NCBI GenBank assembly: GCA_003001975.1
Contig: PVUG01000001.1
Span: forward strand, 248,001 to 312,000
Direction: 5' to 3'
DNA from: Martelella mediterranea
Lineage (GTDB): Bacteria; Pseudomonadota; Alphaproteobacteria; Rhizobiales; Rhizobiaceae
Length of the DNA: 64,000 bases
Under the pieces are notes generated by a model. It was not told the origin of the DNA. It saw only the letters and a program-made list of their open reading frames with translations, and searched no databases. A program made the position numbers and the translations under genes. Shown here piece after piece: positions 28,788 to 38,100 of this stretch. Every line of letters begins with the position of its first letter. Position 1 is the first letter of the stretch.

Positions 28788-29441
28788 TCAGGCATGCCCG
28801 ACATTGGTCGACAGCGATGACGGGCGCACGCCCATGGAGAACAGCGCGCGCTCATACTTGCTGTCGAGGTCACGGTCGAACAGCAGGTCTTCGATTGCGG
28901 GGCAGGTCAGCCAGTCATTGTTGGCAATCTCGCTTTCCAGCTGGCCCGGTGCCCAGCCGGCATAGCCAAGCACGAGCATGGCCTTGCCCGGCCCTTTGCC
29001 GGCGGCCACCGAACGCAGCACATCAAGCGTGCCGGTCATGAACAGATCGTCGGTAATGGGAATGCTGCCGTCGCCGGCATAGTCATCGGAATGCAGAACG
29101 AAACCGCGTCCGGGTTCCACCGGCCCGCCGCATAGAACCGGAAAATCCCCGATCCCCGGCGCATTGAGTTCGGGATGCACGTCACCGACAAGATCGAGCT
29201 GTTCCAGCACTTCGGGAAAGGTGACCGACTGGGCACGGTTGATGACAAAACCCATCGCGCCCTCTTCGGACTGGGCGCAGATGTAGATCACGCTGCGTTC
29301 GAAATCGCTCTCCGCCAGTTGCGGCATGGCGATCAGGAACTGGCCGTCAAACGGGCCGCGCTCACGTTCTGTCATCAGGTTTTCAAACAAGTCGGCCTCC
29401 AGCAAGGTGTTTTCGCCGCTTTCAAAATTTATCCTAGGCAT
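28788..29441 (-). CDS. YqgE/AlgH family protein
   Basis: A 217-residue member of the DUF179 (YqgE/AlgH) family, a small fold of unclear biochemical role linked in pseudomonads to alginate and virulence gene expression. Signature segments: GQFLIAMPQL near 31, GAMGFVINR, CGGPVEPGRGFVLHS, and GYAGWAPGQLESEI. The start at 29441 (MPRINFES) is chosen because the longer frame to 29564 overlaps the divergent gene at 29544 and adds unconserved residues; a start at MTERERG is also possible. Confidence 0.88.
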   Translation of the reverse strand: MPRINFESGENTLLEADLFENLMTERERGPFDGQFLIAMPQLAESDFERSVIYICAQSEEGAMGFVINRAQSVTFPEVLEQLDLVGDVHPELNAPGIGDFPVLCGGPVEPGRGFVLHSDDYAGDGSIPITDDLFMTGTLDVLRSVAAGKGPGKAMLVLGYAGWAPGQLESEIANNDWLTCPAIEDLLFDRDLDSKYERALFSMGVRPSSLSTNVGHA

Positions 29442-29543
29442 GTTCTGAACATGGGGCAAGGTCACGCAATGTTCAAATGAAATTGTCCGAAAAGCGCGCG
29501 CCATGCATGGCGGCGGGCGCAAGCCTGCGCTAGATAACGCGCC

Positions 29544-30368
29544 ATGAAACGCTTGTTGCATCATTTTACCATCGCCGCCCTTCTGGCTGCCGCCGCCGTC
29601 GCCACGGCCGGACAGGCCTATGCCGCTGCCACGCCCTGGGCGGAAGACGCCGGCGGGCGCATGCGCCTTATCCTAAGCCCACCCGCCGACGATGGCACGA
29701 TCGAGGCCGCCCTTCAGGTGGAGCCCGAAGACGGGTTCATCACCTATTGGCGCGAGCCGGGCGAAAGCGGGATTCCGCCGCAGATCACCGTTTCGGGCAC
29801 CGGAAACGCACGTCTTGAAACCATCGAATATCCCGTGCCGAAACGGCTCAGCGTCGCCGGCATGACCGATATGGGCTATGATGGGCCGGTAACCTTCCCG
29901 CTGATCCTGAAGACTGATCCCGGCACGCTCCCGTCATTGAGCGTCACCGCCTTTATCGGTCTTTGCAAGGATATCTGCATCCCCTTCCAGACGACCTTCG
30001 ACATACCGGCAGACGCCGATGCCTTTGCCGAAACCCCGGTCGACAAGGCCATTCTGGCCGTTGCCCGCACGCGGCTTCCCGAACAACCCTCCGACGGCTT
30101 TCATGCCGATGATGCCATGCTGACAGACAGCGGCATGCGGATTTTGCTCACGCTTCCCGACGGGTCGGGCGAAAGCGAAATCACACTTGCCAACAGCAAT
30201 GGCTTCATTGTCGAAGCTGAGGCGCGTCCTTTTGAAGACGGCGGTTTTGTCGTCGACATCCCGTTCTCGGCCTTGCCCGAAAATGCCGATCCGATGGGCG
30301 GCGATTGGTTGCTTCTGGTCAAATCCGATGGCCGCGCCATGGAAACACCGCTTGTCATCACGCCCTAG
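29544..30368 (+). CDS. DsbD-alpha (DsbC-like) domain protein, periplasmic
   Basis: A 274-residue secreted protein with a clear signal peptide (…AAVATAGQAYA). The body matches the N-terminal domain of the disulfide-reducing DsbD family: GFITYWREPGESGIPP, then LCKDICIP with two Cys three residues apart. No membrane domain or thioredoxin domain follows, so it is a stand-alone sensor-like domain that would pass or receive electrons in the periplasm. The peroxiredoxin gene 51 bp downstream fits a redox theme. Confidence 0.82.
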   Translation: MKRLLHHFTIAALLAAAAVATAGQAYAAATPWAEDAGGRMRLILSPPADDGTIEAALQVEPEDGFITYWREPGESGIPPQITVSGTGNARLETIEYPVPKRLSVAGMTDMGYDGPVTFPLILKTDPGTLPSLSVTAFIGLCKDICIPFQTTFDIPADADAFAETPVDKAILAVARTRLPEQPSDGFHADDAMLTDSGMRILLTLPDGSGESEITLANSNGFIVEAEARPFEDGGFVVDIPFSALPENADPMGGDWLLLVKSDGRAMETPLVITP

Positions 30369-30419
30369 CGTCCCTAAGTCGTCATGAGGTCTTTTCAACA
30401 AAAGGAAGAGGATTTCAAA

Positions 30420-30905
30420 ATGCCGATTGCCAAGGGAGATGCCCTGCCGTCCGCCACCTTCATGGAACTGACGGAAAACGGGCCGGAGAAAGTCGCAAGC
30501 GATGAATTCTTCAAATCGAAGCGGGTCGTGCTGTTTGCCGTGCCGGGCGCTTTCACGCCCACCTGCTCGATCAATCACCTGCCGACCTATCTGGAAAACC
30601 GCGATGCCATCCTTTCGCGCGGCGTCGACGAAATCGCTGTGATTGCCGTCAACGATCCTTTCGTGATGGGCGGCTGGGCGAAGGCAACGGGCGGCGAAGG
30701 CAAGATCCGTTTCCTTTCGGACCCGGACGGCGCCTTTGCAAAGGCGCTGGGCATGGAACTCGACCTTTCGGGTGGCGGACTGGGCACCCGGTCCAAGCGC
30801 TACTCCATGCTGGTCAAGGACGGCGTGGTGGAAGAACTCAATGTCGAGGATAATTCCGGCGAGGCCACAGTCTCCGCAGCGGCCACCATTCTCGGCCAGC
30901 TCTGA
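30420..30905 (+). CDS. peroxiredoxin (Prx5/AhpE-like thiol peroxidase)
   Basis: Reduces hydrogen and organic peroxides at a cysteine thiol. The 161-residue protein has the peroxidatic cysteine C49 in PGAFTPTCS, SINHLPTY after it, and a GGGLGTRSKRYSML segment typical of the Prx5 group, which takes electrons from glutathione/glutaredoxin or thioredoxin. Start 30420 has GGAAGAGG upstream; the frame to 30384 is longer but unconserved. A hairpin terminator follows 60 bp downstream. Confidence 0.93.
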   Translation: MPIAKGDALPSATFMELTENGPEKVASDEFFKSKRVVLFAVPGAFTPTCSINHLPTYLENRDAILSRGVDEIAVIAVNDPFVMGGWAKATGGEGKIRFLSDPDGAFAKALGMELDLSGGGLGTRSKRYSMLVKDGVVEELNVEDNSGEATVSAAATILGQL

Positions 30906-30965
30906 TCCTCTCAGCGCGCCGGATGATATTGCTGCCGGCGCCGACATCACAATAACGCATACCCT

Positions 30966-30990
30966 CTGGCCGGCAGTTTCTGCCGGCCAG
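30966..30990 (+). terminator. hairpin terminator after the peroxiredoxin gene
   Basis: Perfect 10-bp stem CTGGCCGGCA/TGCCGGCCAG with a 5-nt loop, followed by a weak T-rich stretch (TTCATTT). The stem is strong, the U-tract poor. Confidence 0.6.
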
Positions 30991-31031
30991 TTCATTTCCG
31001 GCGTGAACTGATTTAAGGTGCAGCAAACGGT

Positions 31032-32141
31032 ATGGCTGCAATGACGCTGGTATCCTGGAAATCGGTGCGCACCATCAGCACGGCAATCCTTGTCGCGGCA
31101 CTGGTTGTGACGGCGCCTTTTATCGTGCCGAACGGTTTCGGCGCGGCAAGGCTGCTTGCCGCGTACAACGATCCGGTCACGATCACAGACTATCGGCTCG
31201 ACCGCCTTTCCCCGGAAACATATGAGGCGGCGATCAGACAGGCCCTGGCGGCTGACGATCCCGAGCTTGCCGAGAGCATCATGATCCTTGCCGACAGCCG
31301 CGGCGTGCGCATTGACGGCGTTTTGCGCGAGCGGACCGAAATCGCGGTTTCGATCGAAAGCAGTCTCGGCAACCAGGTTTCGGAACTGTTTGAAGGGGCG
31401 CTTACGGGCCGTCCCGACAGCACCGCCGGTCTTCTCGGCACGATCGCCACCGATCTGACCACCATCGGCGATGTTCGGGACATCATTGTCGAGGGCGGCG
31501 CCTATCTTTCAGGCGAAGACTACGACGCATTCATCCTCGGCCTGTCGGTGGCGGGCCTTGCCATAACCGGCACGGTGATCCTGACGGCAGGCTCGACAAC
31601 ACCGGCGAAAGTCGGCGCAAGCGCGCTGAAGGTTGCGGGCAAGACCGGTGCGCTGACACGGCCGCTCAGGCGCGCATTCACCCGTCTTTCACACCAGGCC
31701 GTCAACGCGCCGGCGCTGCGAACGGCCCTCCCCCTTCTCAAGCGCGGCAACGTGCCGGCAGCCAGCCGGGCACTGGCCGCCTCGCTCAACACCAAACCGT
31801 TGATGCACATGCAGGATGCCGCCACCGGTGTCGGCAAGGTGATGACCAGACAGGGCCTGCGCGCAGGCACCGACATGCTGAAAGTCGCCGATACGCCTGC
31901 CGACCTCACCAAACTCGGCAAGCTGTCGGCGCGTATCGGAAAACGCTTCCGTGCGGTGCTCTATCTTCTGGGAACCGGCGCCGTGACACTCACCGGCCTT
32001 TTGCTGTCTGCGGCAAGCTGGACCGTGTCATTGGCCCTCTGGCTTGCAGGGGCAGCCTATTTCGGCTTCCGCCTGCTGCGGCTTGGATGGCGGATCGCGC
32101 TGCTGCCGTTCGGCCGGCTGCTTGTCCGCCTGATTGCGTAG
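31032..32141 (+). CDS. conserved membrane protein of unknown function
   Basis: A 369-residue protein I cannot place. It has an N-terminal signal-anchor (about 14-33), a soluble helical region with acidic repeats, a hydrophobic segment about 170-190 (GLSVAGLAITGTVILTAG), a basic Ala/Leu-rich middle, and a C-terminal membrane block about 310-350. The basic termini and Lys/Arg-rich loops suggest a peripheral inner-membrane protein. It stands alone on the plus strand after the peroxiredoxin terminator. Confidence 0.7.
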   Translation: MAAMTLVSWKSVRTISTAILVAALVVTAPFIVPNGFGAARLLAAYNDPVTITDYRLDRLSPETYEAAIRQALAADDPELAESIMILADSRGVRIDGVLRERTEIAVSIESSLGNQVSELFEGALTGRPDSTAGLLGTIATDLTTIGDVRDIIVEGGAYLSGEDYDAFILGLSVAGLAITGTVILTAGSTTPAKVGASALKVAGKTGALTRPLRRAFTRLSHQAVNAPALRTALPLLKRGNVPAASRALAASLNTKPLMHMQDAATGVGKVMTRQGLRAGTDMLKVADTPADLTKLGKLSARIGKRFRAVLYLLGTGAVTLTGLLLSAASWTVSLALWLAGAAYFGFRLLRLGWRIALLPFGRLLVRLIA

Positions 32142-32145
32142 ATGT

Positions 32146-32454
32146 TCAGATCTTCATATCGAAGACGAAAATACCCGACATGCCGCCGGCTGCGGCAGCC
32201 ACGATCTTCTCCGATACGGCCTTGTGGTCAGGATGATCGAGATAGGCATCACGCGCTGCGGCATTCTCGAAGGTCACGGTGAAGCCGTCGACATAGCCGC
32301 TATCCAGCCCTTCCGGCGAAACATTCGGCCCGGCCTTCACATCGACGATCCCGTCAACAACACCCTTCAACGCGGCGATATCGGTGTAGATGGCCTGTTT
32401 TTCAGCGACCGTGACTTCCTGTTGAAAACGTATGAAAACACAATGCAAAATCAT
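32146..32454 (-). CDS. Dabb (stress-responsive A/B barrel) family protein
   Basis: A 102-residue dimeric alpha/beta-barrel protein of unknown function. It begins MILHCVFIRF and has the YVDGFTVTFENAAARDAYL and DHPDHKAV segments typical of the Dabb family. Start 32454 has GGA seven nt upstream (GGATATTCATG) and removes an unconserved 13-residue extension. Follows rnhA on the same strand. Confidence 0.85.
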   Translation of the reverse strand: MILHCVFIRFQQEVTVAEKQAIYTDIAALKGVVDGIVDVKAGPNVSPEGLDSGYVDGFTVTFENAAARDAYLDHPDHKAVSEKIVAAAAGGMSGIFVFDMKI

Positions 32455-32489
32455 GAATATCCTCCAGAAGAGCGGCCGCGCCTTCGCGA

Positions 32490-32939
32490 TCACCGCCCCT
32501 TTTTATACGGTTCCATCCCCTGACGCGCCAGTTCGTCGGCGCGTTCGTTCTCTTCATGGCCGGCATGGCCCTTGACCCAGTAGAGCGTGACATCATGACG
32601 ATTACGCTCGGCTTCAAGCGCCTGCCAGAGCTCCGCATTTTTGACCGGTTTCTTGGCGGCCGTTTTCCAACCGTTCTTCTTCCAGCCATGGATCCATTTG
32701 CCGATGCCATCCTTCAGATAGACGCTATCGGTATAAAGCGACACCGCGCAAGGCTGTTTCAGCGCCTTCAGCGCTTCAATCGCCGCCATCAGCTCCATAC
32801 GGTTGTTCGTGGTCTGCGCCTCGCCGCCGCACAGATCGCGCTCCTTGTCGCCATAGCGCAGCACCGCGCCCCAGCCGCCGGGGCCGGGATTGCCCGAACA
32901 GGCCCCGTCGGTAAAGATCTCGACCTTCTTCATGCTCAC
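32490..32939 (-). CDS. rnhA: ribonuclease HI
   Basis: Degrades the RNA strand of RNA-DNA hybrids (R-loops, Okazaki primers). The 149-residue protein has the four acidic catalytic residues in [35 protein letters not shown] and ENERADELA, plus the HGWKKNGW basic protrusion loop typical of the E. coli-type enzyme. GTG 32939 overlaps the thrB stop as GTGA; an ATG two codons later (32933) is also possible. Gene order ispH-thrB-rnhA is usual in Rhizobiales. Confidence 0.96.
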   Translation of the reverse strand: MSMKKVEIFTDGACSGNPGPGGWGAVLRYGDKERDLCGGEAQTTNNRMELMAAIEALKALKQPCAVSLYTDSVYLKDGIGKWIHGWKKNGWKTAAKKPVKNAELWQALEAERNRHDVTLYWVKGHAGHEENERADELARQGMEPYKKGR

Positions 32940-33898
32940 GACAACCCGTATTCGCCGGCGCTTTTGACCGAGCGATGGAAACGGAGATAGCGCAGATATT
33001 CAAGCGGGTCCTTCTTGACCACCAGCGCGCCTTCCGGCGTCGTCAGCCAGTCGTAAAGCCGGGTCAGGAAGAACCGCAGTGCCGAACCGCGCGCCAGAAG
33101 CGGCAATGCCTCGATCTCGGCCGCACTCAGGGGACGCACGCTCTGATAGCCCTCGATCAGCGCTTTCGCCTTCGTGACGTTGAACGAACGGTCCTTTTCG
33201 AAACACCAGGCATTCAGGCAGACCGCCAGATCATAGGCGAGGAAATCATTGCAGGCGAAGTAAAAGTCAATCACGCCGGAAAGCGTATCGCCGATGAAAA
33301 ACACGTTGTCCGGAAACAGGTCGGCATGAATGACGCCTTCCGGTAGATCCACCGGCCAGCGGTCTTCCAGCAGCGCCAGTTCCTCGGAAATTTCGCTCTC
33401 AAGCCCTGTCTGGACCTCATCGGCGCGGGCTGCCGATTTATCCCAGAGATCGACCCAGCCTTTCAGCGACAGCGCATTCTCGCGGCGAAGCGGAAAATCC
33501 TGCCCGGCGATGTGCATGCGGGCGAGCGCCACGCCAAGTTCGCGGCAGTGGCGCGCTTCCGATTTTCTCAGCCACATGCCCTCGAGAAACGAAATCAGCG
33601 CCGCCGGCCGGCCGCAAAGCGTGCCGTAAAGCGCACCATCGGAACGCGGCAACGGCAGCGGGCAGGAAATGCCACGCTCGGCCAGATGCTGCATCAAACC
33701 GAGGTAAAACGGCAGATCGTTCTCATCGACGCGCTTTTCATAAAGCGTGAGGATCAGCGGAAACCGGTCAGTGTGCAGGAGAAAATTCGAGTTCTCGACA
33801 CCTTCGGCGATGCCCTTGAAGGACAGTAGCTCACCGGTGTCGTAGGCCTGAAGAAAGCCCTTCAGGTCAACCTCGTTGATATCGGTATAGACGGCCAA
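32936..33898 (-). CDS. thrB: homoserine kinase (ThrB, APH fold)
   Basis: Phosphorylates homoserine to O-phosphohomoserine, the substrate of ThrC. The 320 residues are of the choline/aminoglycoside-kinase type found in alphaproteobacteria, not the GHMP type: [10 protein letters not shown] near 32, catalytic-loop [11 protein letters not shown] near 206, and [16 protein letters not shown] as the metal-binding segment. Overlaps rnhA by 4 bp; ispH lies 164 bp upstream. Confidence 0.95.
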   Translation of the reverse strand: MAVYTDINEVDLKGFLQAYDTGELLSFKGIAEGVENSNFLLHTDRFPLILTLYEKRVDENDLPFYLGLMQHLAERGISCPLPLPRSDGALYGTLCGRPAALISFLEGMWLRKSEARHCRELGVALARMHIAGQDFPLRRENALSLKGWVDLWDKSAARADEVQTGLESEISEELALLEDRWPVDLPEGVIHADLFPDNVFFIGDTLSGVIDFYFACNDFLAYDLAVCLNAWCFEKDRSFNVTKAKALIEGYQSVRPLSAAEIEALPLLARGSALRFFLTRLYDWLTTPEGALVVKKDPLEYLRYLRFHRSVKSAGEYGLS

Positions 33899-34062
33899 TG
33901 CAATTCCTCGATGGAAAATCTGCTGCTGGTTTTCACGATGCCCGCGCCGCTGTCAAGCAAACGCATGTCGATGAAGAACCGCGAGCCCCAATATTCTTGC
34001 CATCACGCGTCGGCATCGTTCGCTCTGGCGCCAGGCTACCCCGACAACGGCAAACCGCACGT

Positions 34063-35058
34063 CTACCGCCCGTTCACAAAGGCCATGTCCTCGACCGTCA
34101 GTTCCATATCGCGCAGTTCGCGATTGACGAGGAAATGCTCGTTTTCGATGGCGGTTTCGGCCAGTTCAAGCCGTGCGTCAAAGCGTGCGCGGAAGGCTTC
34201 GATGATCTCGTTGACCACCACTTCCGGGGCCGACGCACCTGCCGAAATGCCAAGCGTGCCAATATTGCCGATGGCTTCGAAATCAAGCTCGGTGGCGCGC
34301 TGCACCAGAATGGCATCGCTGGCCCCGGCGCGGCGTGCAACCTCGACCAGACGCCGCGAATTCGATGAATTGGGCGCGCCGACGATGATGAACAAATCGC
34401 AGCCGGGGGCGGCGGCAGACACGGCCTCCTGCCGGTTGGTGGTGGCATAGCAGATCGAATCGGCAGCCGGCGCCATCAACTTGGGAAAACGCTCCTGCAG
34501 CTTGGCGATCACCGCCGCCGTGTCCTCGACCGAAAGCGTGGTCTGGGTGACGTAGCCGAGATTGTCCGGATCGGTAGGGGCGTAGTTTTCGGCCTCCTCC
34601 ACCGTCTCGATCAGCGAGACCGCGCCCTCCGGCAATTGCCCCATCGTGCCGATCACTTCCGGGTGGCCAGCATGGCCGATCAGCACCACATGGCGGCCGA
34701 GCCGCTGATGGCGCATGGCCTGCTTGTGCACCTTGGAAACCAGCGGACATGTGGCATCGAGATAGAAGAGATTGCGCTTTTCGGCATCGGCAGGCACCGA
34801 TTTCGGCACGCCATGGGCCGAAAACACCACCGGCTGCTCGCGGTGTTCGGCCGGGATCTCGTCAAGCTCCTCGACAAAGACCGCGCCCAGAGCCTCCAGC
34901 CCCTCGACCACATAGCGATTGTGAACGATCTCGTGGCGCACATAAACGGGCGCGCCATAACGTTTCAGCGCCAGCACCACGATCTGAATGGCCCGGTCGA
35001 CGCCCGCGCAAAAGCCGCGCGGCCCGCACAGGCGAATGGTGAGTGGCCCTTTGGTCAT
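34063..35058 (-). CDS. ispH: 4-hydroxy-3-methylbut-2-enyl diphosphate reductase
   Basis: Last enzyme of the non-mevalonate isoprenoid path: an iron-sulfur reductase giving IPP and DMAPP. The 331 residues contain the three cluster cysteines C17 (RGFCAGV), C104 (DATCPLV) and C203 ([10 protein letters not shown]), with the HEIVHN and [13 protein letters not shown] segments of LytB/IspH. Full length. Precedes thrB and rnhA on the same strand. Confidence 0.97.
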   Translation of the reverse strand: MTKGPLTIRLCGPRGFCAGVDRAIQIVVLALKRYGAPVYVRHEIVHNRYVVEGLEALGAVFVEELDEIPAEHREQPVVFSAHGVPKSVPADAEKRNLFYLDATCPLVSKVHKQAMRHQRLGRHVVLIGHAGHPEVIGTMGQLPEGAVSLIETVEEAENYAPTDPDNLGYVTQTTLSVEDTAAVIAKLQERFPKLMAPAADSICYATTNRQEAVSAAAPGCDLFIIVGAPNSSNSRRLVEVARRAGASDAILVQRATELDFEAIGNIGTLGISAGASAPEVVVNEIIEAFRARFDARLELAETAIENEHFLVNRELRDMELTVEDMAFVNGR

Positions 35059-35128
35059 GTCCGGCTCTTTCGTATGTTCGTCATTGCGTCGCCTTGCGGC
35101 GTTTGCCCCAAAATGGGGCGTCGGCGCA

Positions 35129-35608
35129 TCAAATCAATCCGGGCAACTGATACCAATGATGACAGTCCTTTGTCCAATGTCCGTTTGCGCCGGATGTGGA
35201 TGGCAGCACCACAACGGGAATATCGTCGATTCTGACCGGCTGCAGGCCACAGACAATCTTTTTGTCGGAAAAGAAAATCCGCCCCGCATTCAGGCTGGTG
35301 AACGCCACAAGTTTCGGGCGGCAAGACAACATCTTTTCGCGAAAACCGGACAGGTCGAAATGCATAGGTGTCAGCGCGCGGTCCATACCGCTTTCGATCT
35401 GGTTCAGGTCGGTCAGCCCGATGCCGTAGTCGGCAAGTCGGCGGAAATCGGCGGGCGCGATCTTCTCCGGCGTCAAACCGATCTCGTGCAGAATGCGATA
35501 GAAACGGTTCGAGGGATTGGCGTAGAAAGACCCGGTACGGGCGGAAATCGTGCCCTTGGCGGTTCCGCAGAAAACGATATCGAGACCGGGCGAAAGAAGG
35601 TCAATCAT
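35129..35608 (-). CDS. mug: mismatch-specific uracil-DNA glycosylase, Mug-like, with altered active-site motif
   Basis: A 159-residue base-excision repair glycosylase that should remove uracil or damaged bases from mismatches. From [15 protein letters not shown] it aligns without gaps to E. coli Mug. The catalytic-loop motif GINPG of Mug, whose Asn18 is the key residue, reads GTAKG here (Ala17), while [11 protein letters not shown] and the C-terminal LPSTSG loop are kept. A Deinococcus Mug with a different catalytic Asp is known; D67 in GIGLTDL is a candidate here. Start 35608 overlaps the surf1 end by 8 bp. Confidence 0.85.
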   Translation of the reverse strand: MIDLLSPGLDIVFCGTAKGTISARTGSFYANPSNRFYRILHEIGLTPEKIAPADFRRLADYGIGLTDLNQIESGMDRALTPMHFDLSGFREKMLSCRPKLVAFTSLNAGRIFFSDKKIVCGLQPVRIDDIPVVVLPSTSGANGHWTKDCHHWYQLPGLI

Positions 35609-36338
35609 CACGCCTGCGCCCTTTGAAAACGAGAACCGCAACACCGATGGCAAGCACCGCCGCCAACCCGTACCAGGTGATGGCGTATTGCAGGTGATTG
35701 TTCGGAAACGAAATGCGGGTGACGCCGCCGGCCGGCAGGCCGCCGGGATTGGGCGCATCATCGGCATCGATGAAAAAGGGCAGCACCTTCTGCGCATCGA
35801 GCCCGGCGGAGGCCGTCATGCTGTCGAGGTCCTTCCAGTAGAAGATATTTTGCGGCACATCGTTTTCAGGCACCAGAAAGGACGGTTTTTCGGAAAGGCG
35901 CGCCCGGGCAAGCCCGGTGATCGTCACCGTGCCATCGACCTGGCCTTCCCCTCGCGTTTCCACCGCCTTCATGTCGAAGGGCACGAAGCCGCGATTGACG
36001 AATACGGCGCGCCCGTCTGAAAGCCTCAGCGGCGTATAGACGTAATAGCCCGACTGGCCTTCGAAGGTCGCAAAGAAATGGCGCTCGCCGTCATGCTCGA
36101 ACCGGCCGCTCACGGTTACCGGGCGGTACTCGATAGTGCCGCCTTCGGCCGCAAGCGCCTCGATTTCGGCAAGCGGAACCGGCGGCGCCTGAAGACGGGC
36201 TGAAACGGTGGCCAGAAGGTCCTGTTTCCAGTGCAGGCGGCGAACCTGCCAGTTGCCGAGCAGGATCAGGCAGACGAAGACTGCCAGCGCCAACACCAGA
36301 CCAATGGCGCGAAGTGGCGACAGTCGCTCAGGCATCAT
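35601..36338 (-). CDS. surf1: SURF1 family cytochrome oxidase assembly protein
   Basis: Helps deliver heme a to the oxidase subunit I. The 245-residue protein has the SURF1 plan: N-terminal membrane helix about 12-30 followed by GNWQVRRLHWKQDL, a periplasmic domain (YRPVTVSGRFEH, then VFVNRGFVP, the family signature) and a C-terminal membrane helix about 220-238. Its start overlaps the DUF983 gene by 11 bp and its end overlaps mug, so the three are one transcript. Confidence 0.93.
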   Translation of the reverse strand: MMPERLSPLRAIGLVLALAVFVCLILLGNWQVRRLHWKQDLLATVSARLQAPPVPLAEIEALAAEGGTIEYRPVTVSGRFEHDGERHFFATFEGQSGYYVYTPLRLSDGRAVFVNRGFVPFDMKAVETRGEGQVDGTVTITGLARARLSEKPSFLVPENDVPQNIFYWKDLDSMTASAGLDAQKVLPFFIDADDAPNPGGLPAGGVTRISFPNNHLQYAITWYGLAAVLAIGVAVLVFKGRRRDD

Positions 36339-36720
36339 CGGAGCGGTCGATCACGCCTTCGGCGGCGCTGTGACGATATTGCAGGCCGATCAGAACACCC
36401 TTGAAGGCCCGAAGCGCCCCGAGCGACAGGGCAATGGCAACCGGCACCCAGATGAGAGCATGCACCCAGAGCGGTGGCGCATAGGAAATCTCGGTCCACA
36501 ACACCAGCGCGATCAACACAAAGCCGACGGCCATCATCACGAACACGGCGGGACCATCGCCGGAATCGGCGAAGGCATAGCTGAGACCGCAGTTTTCACA
36601 CGCAGGCTTCAGCGTCAGAAAACCATCGAACAGTTTCCCCTTGCCGCAATGCGGGCAACGCCCGGCAAGGCCGGAGAGGATCAGATTGACAGGCTCGTGA
36701 TTGTGTTCGTCTTCAGACAT
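36328..36720 (-). CDS. DUF983 family membrane protein
   Basis: A 130-residue inner-membrane protein. Two CxxC pairs (RCPHCGKGKLF and ACENCGL, about 21-45) form a zinc ribbon, then two membrane helices at about 56-75 and 83-105. DUF983 genes travel with cytochrome oxidase genes in alphaproteobacteria and probably help assembly, though the function is not established. Overlaps surf1. Confidence 0.88.
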   Translation of the reverse strand: MSEDEHNHEPVNLILSGLAGRCPHCGKGKLFDGFLTLKPACENCGLSYAFADSGDGPAVFVMMAVGFVLIALVLWTEISYAPPLWVHALIWVPVAIALSLGALRAFKGVLIGLQYRHSAAEGVIDRSDDA

Positions 36721-36759
36721 GGCATTGCTCGCCGCCGCCGCAAACCGGCGCGGCGCCTC

Positions 36760-36993
36760 TTACTGGATGACATCCTGCCATTCTTCATGACGGATGCTGA
36801 GCGCCTTGAAGAACGGGCATAATGGCACGATCTTCCAGCCGCCCGCGCGGGCCGCAGCCACCGCATGTTCACCAAGAACCTTGCCGTACCCCTGGCCGCG
36901 CAGCGCATCCGGCACGCCTGTATGGTCGATAATCACCAGCTTTTCGGATGCCCGCGAATAGGTCATCTCGGCCTCATGGCCATCCACAACCAC
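36760..36993 (-). CDS. small GNAT-type acetyltransferase (YjdJ/NATD1-like)
   Basis: A short acetyltransferase-like protein with the VPDALRGQGYGKVLGEHAV acetyl-CoA loop and a C-terminal CPFFKALSIRHEEWQDV, typical of the tiny YjdJ/NATD1 group. The GTG at 36993 gives 77 residues, shorter than the usual 90-100. In-frame sequence upstream reads ITVQEEKTASGGRYFV, the expected N-terminus, back to an ATC codon at 37038 with GAGGTG 5 nt before it. That ATC, not GTG, may be the real start, or a start codon was lost. No other ATG, GTG or TTG lies in that frame after the TGA just upstream. Confidence 0.75.
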   Translation of the reverse strand: MVVDGHEAEMTYSRASEKLVIIDHTGVPDALRGQGYGKVLGEHAVAAARAGGWKIVPLCPFFKALSIRHEEWQDVIQ

Positions 36994-37052
36994 GAAATAG
37001 CGACCGCCCGAAGCGGTCTTTTCTTCCTGAACAGTGATAGCGGCACCTCATG

Positions 37053-37084
37053 AAAAACGGCCGCCGCTTTTCAGACGGCGGCCG
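37053..37084 (-). terminator. rho-independent terminator of ctaE
   Basis: Perfect 9-bp stem CGGCCGCCG/CGGCGGCCG (37058-37066 with 37076-37084), 9-nt loop, then a T5 run on the minus strand. It begins 12 bp after the ctaE stop and ends the cytochrome oxidase transcript. Confidence 0.85.
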
Positions 37085-37096
37085 GGTTTGAAAAAA

Positions 37097-37981
37097 TCAG
37101 TGGCCTGTTTCGGCAAGCGGCGCGCCCCAGCCGCCCCAGATGTAAATCGTGAAGAACAGGAACAGCCAGACGACATCGACGAAATGCCAGTACCAGGCCG
37201 CCGCCTCGAGACCGAAATGCTGCTCCGGCGTGAACGCACCGCGCGCCGCACGCACAAGGCAGACAATCAGGAAAATCGTGCCGACGATCACGTGGAAACC
37301 GTGAAAGCCGGTGGCCATGAAGAAGGTTGCGCCATAAATCGAGTTCTTGAAGGCGAACGGCGCCTCGTAATATTCGTAGGCCTGAACGCCGGTGAACAGC
37401 AGCCCCAAAGCGACCGTCAGCGTCAGCCCCTGGATCAGCCCCTTGCGGTCGCCATGCAGCAGCGCATGGTGGGCCCAGGTCAGCGTGGTGCCGGAAAGCA
37501 GCAGGATCACGGTGTTGTAAAGCGGGAAATGCCAGGGATCGACGACCGCGATCCCCTCGGGCGGCCATGTTCCCCCCGTGGCTTCGACACGGGCCGCCTG
37601 GATCGCCTCTCCGGTGAACAGGCTGGCATCGAAGAATGCCCAGAACCATGCCACGAAGAACATCACCTCCGAGGCGATGAACATGATCATGCCATAGCGC
37701 AGATGCAGCGAGACCACCGGCGTGTGATGGCCCTCCTGCCCCTCCTTGATCGTATCCGACCACCAGCCGTGAAGCACGTAGACAACGACGACCAGACCGA
37801 TGAGCAACAGCCAGGGCTGCGCCAGTTCCAGCCCCAGAATCTTGAACGAGCCGCCGCTGAGATAGCGCATATAGCCGACACCGCCGAAAGCCATCAGGAA
37901 CACGCCGATGGAGGCGACCAGCGGCCACGGGCTCGGGTCGATGATATGGTAGTCGTGATTTTTGTGTTGCGTCTCCGCCAT
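37097..37981 (-). CDS. ctaE: cytochrome c oxidase subunit III
   Basis: Seven-helix subunit of the aa3-type terminal oxidase in the inner membrane. The 294-residue protein has HNKHDYHI-like N-terminus (KNHDYHIIDPSPWPL), FIASEVMFFVAWFWAFF, TGFHGFHVIVGTIFL and WYWHFVDVVWLFLF, all family signatures. Start MAETQHKN at 37981; the frame to 38041 adds an unconserved stretch. Last structural gene of ctaC-ctaD-ctaB-coxF-ctaG-ctaE. Confidence 0.97.
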   Translation of the reverse strand: MAETQHKNHDYHIIDPSPWPLVASIGVFLMAFGGVGYMRYLSGGSFKILGLELAQPWLLLIGLVVVVYVLHGWWSDTIKEGQEGHHTPVVSLHLRYGMIMFIASEVMFFVAWFWAFFDASLFTGEAIQAARVEATGGTWPPEGIAVVDPWHFPLYNTVILLLSGTTLTWAHHALLHGDRKGLIQGLTLTVALGLLFTGVQAYEYYEAPFAFKNSIYGATFFMATGFHGFHVIVGTIFLIVCLVRAARGAFTPEQHFGLEAAAWYWHFVDVVWLFLFFTIYIWGGWGAPLAETGH

Positions 37982-38100
37982 GGATGGTCCCCGTTTCCTC
38001 TCCCTTTGCAGCATAAGGGCCGAATTTGCTGCCTGAATCAATCCCTGCGGATGACAATCCGCAAATCGGCCGCAAAACCGACCGCAAACCGGACAGCGGC

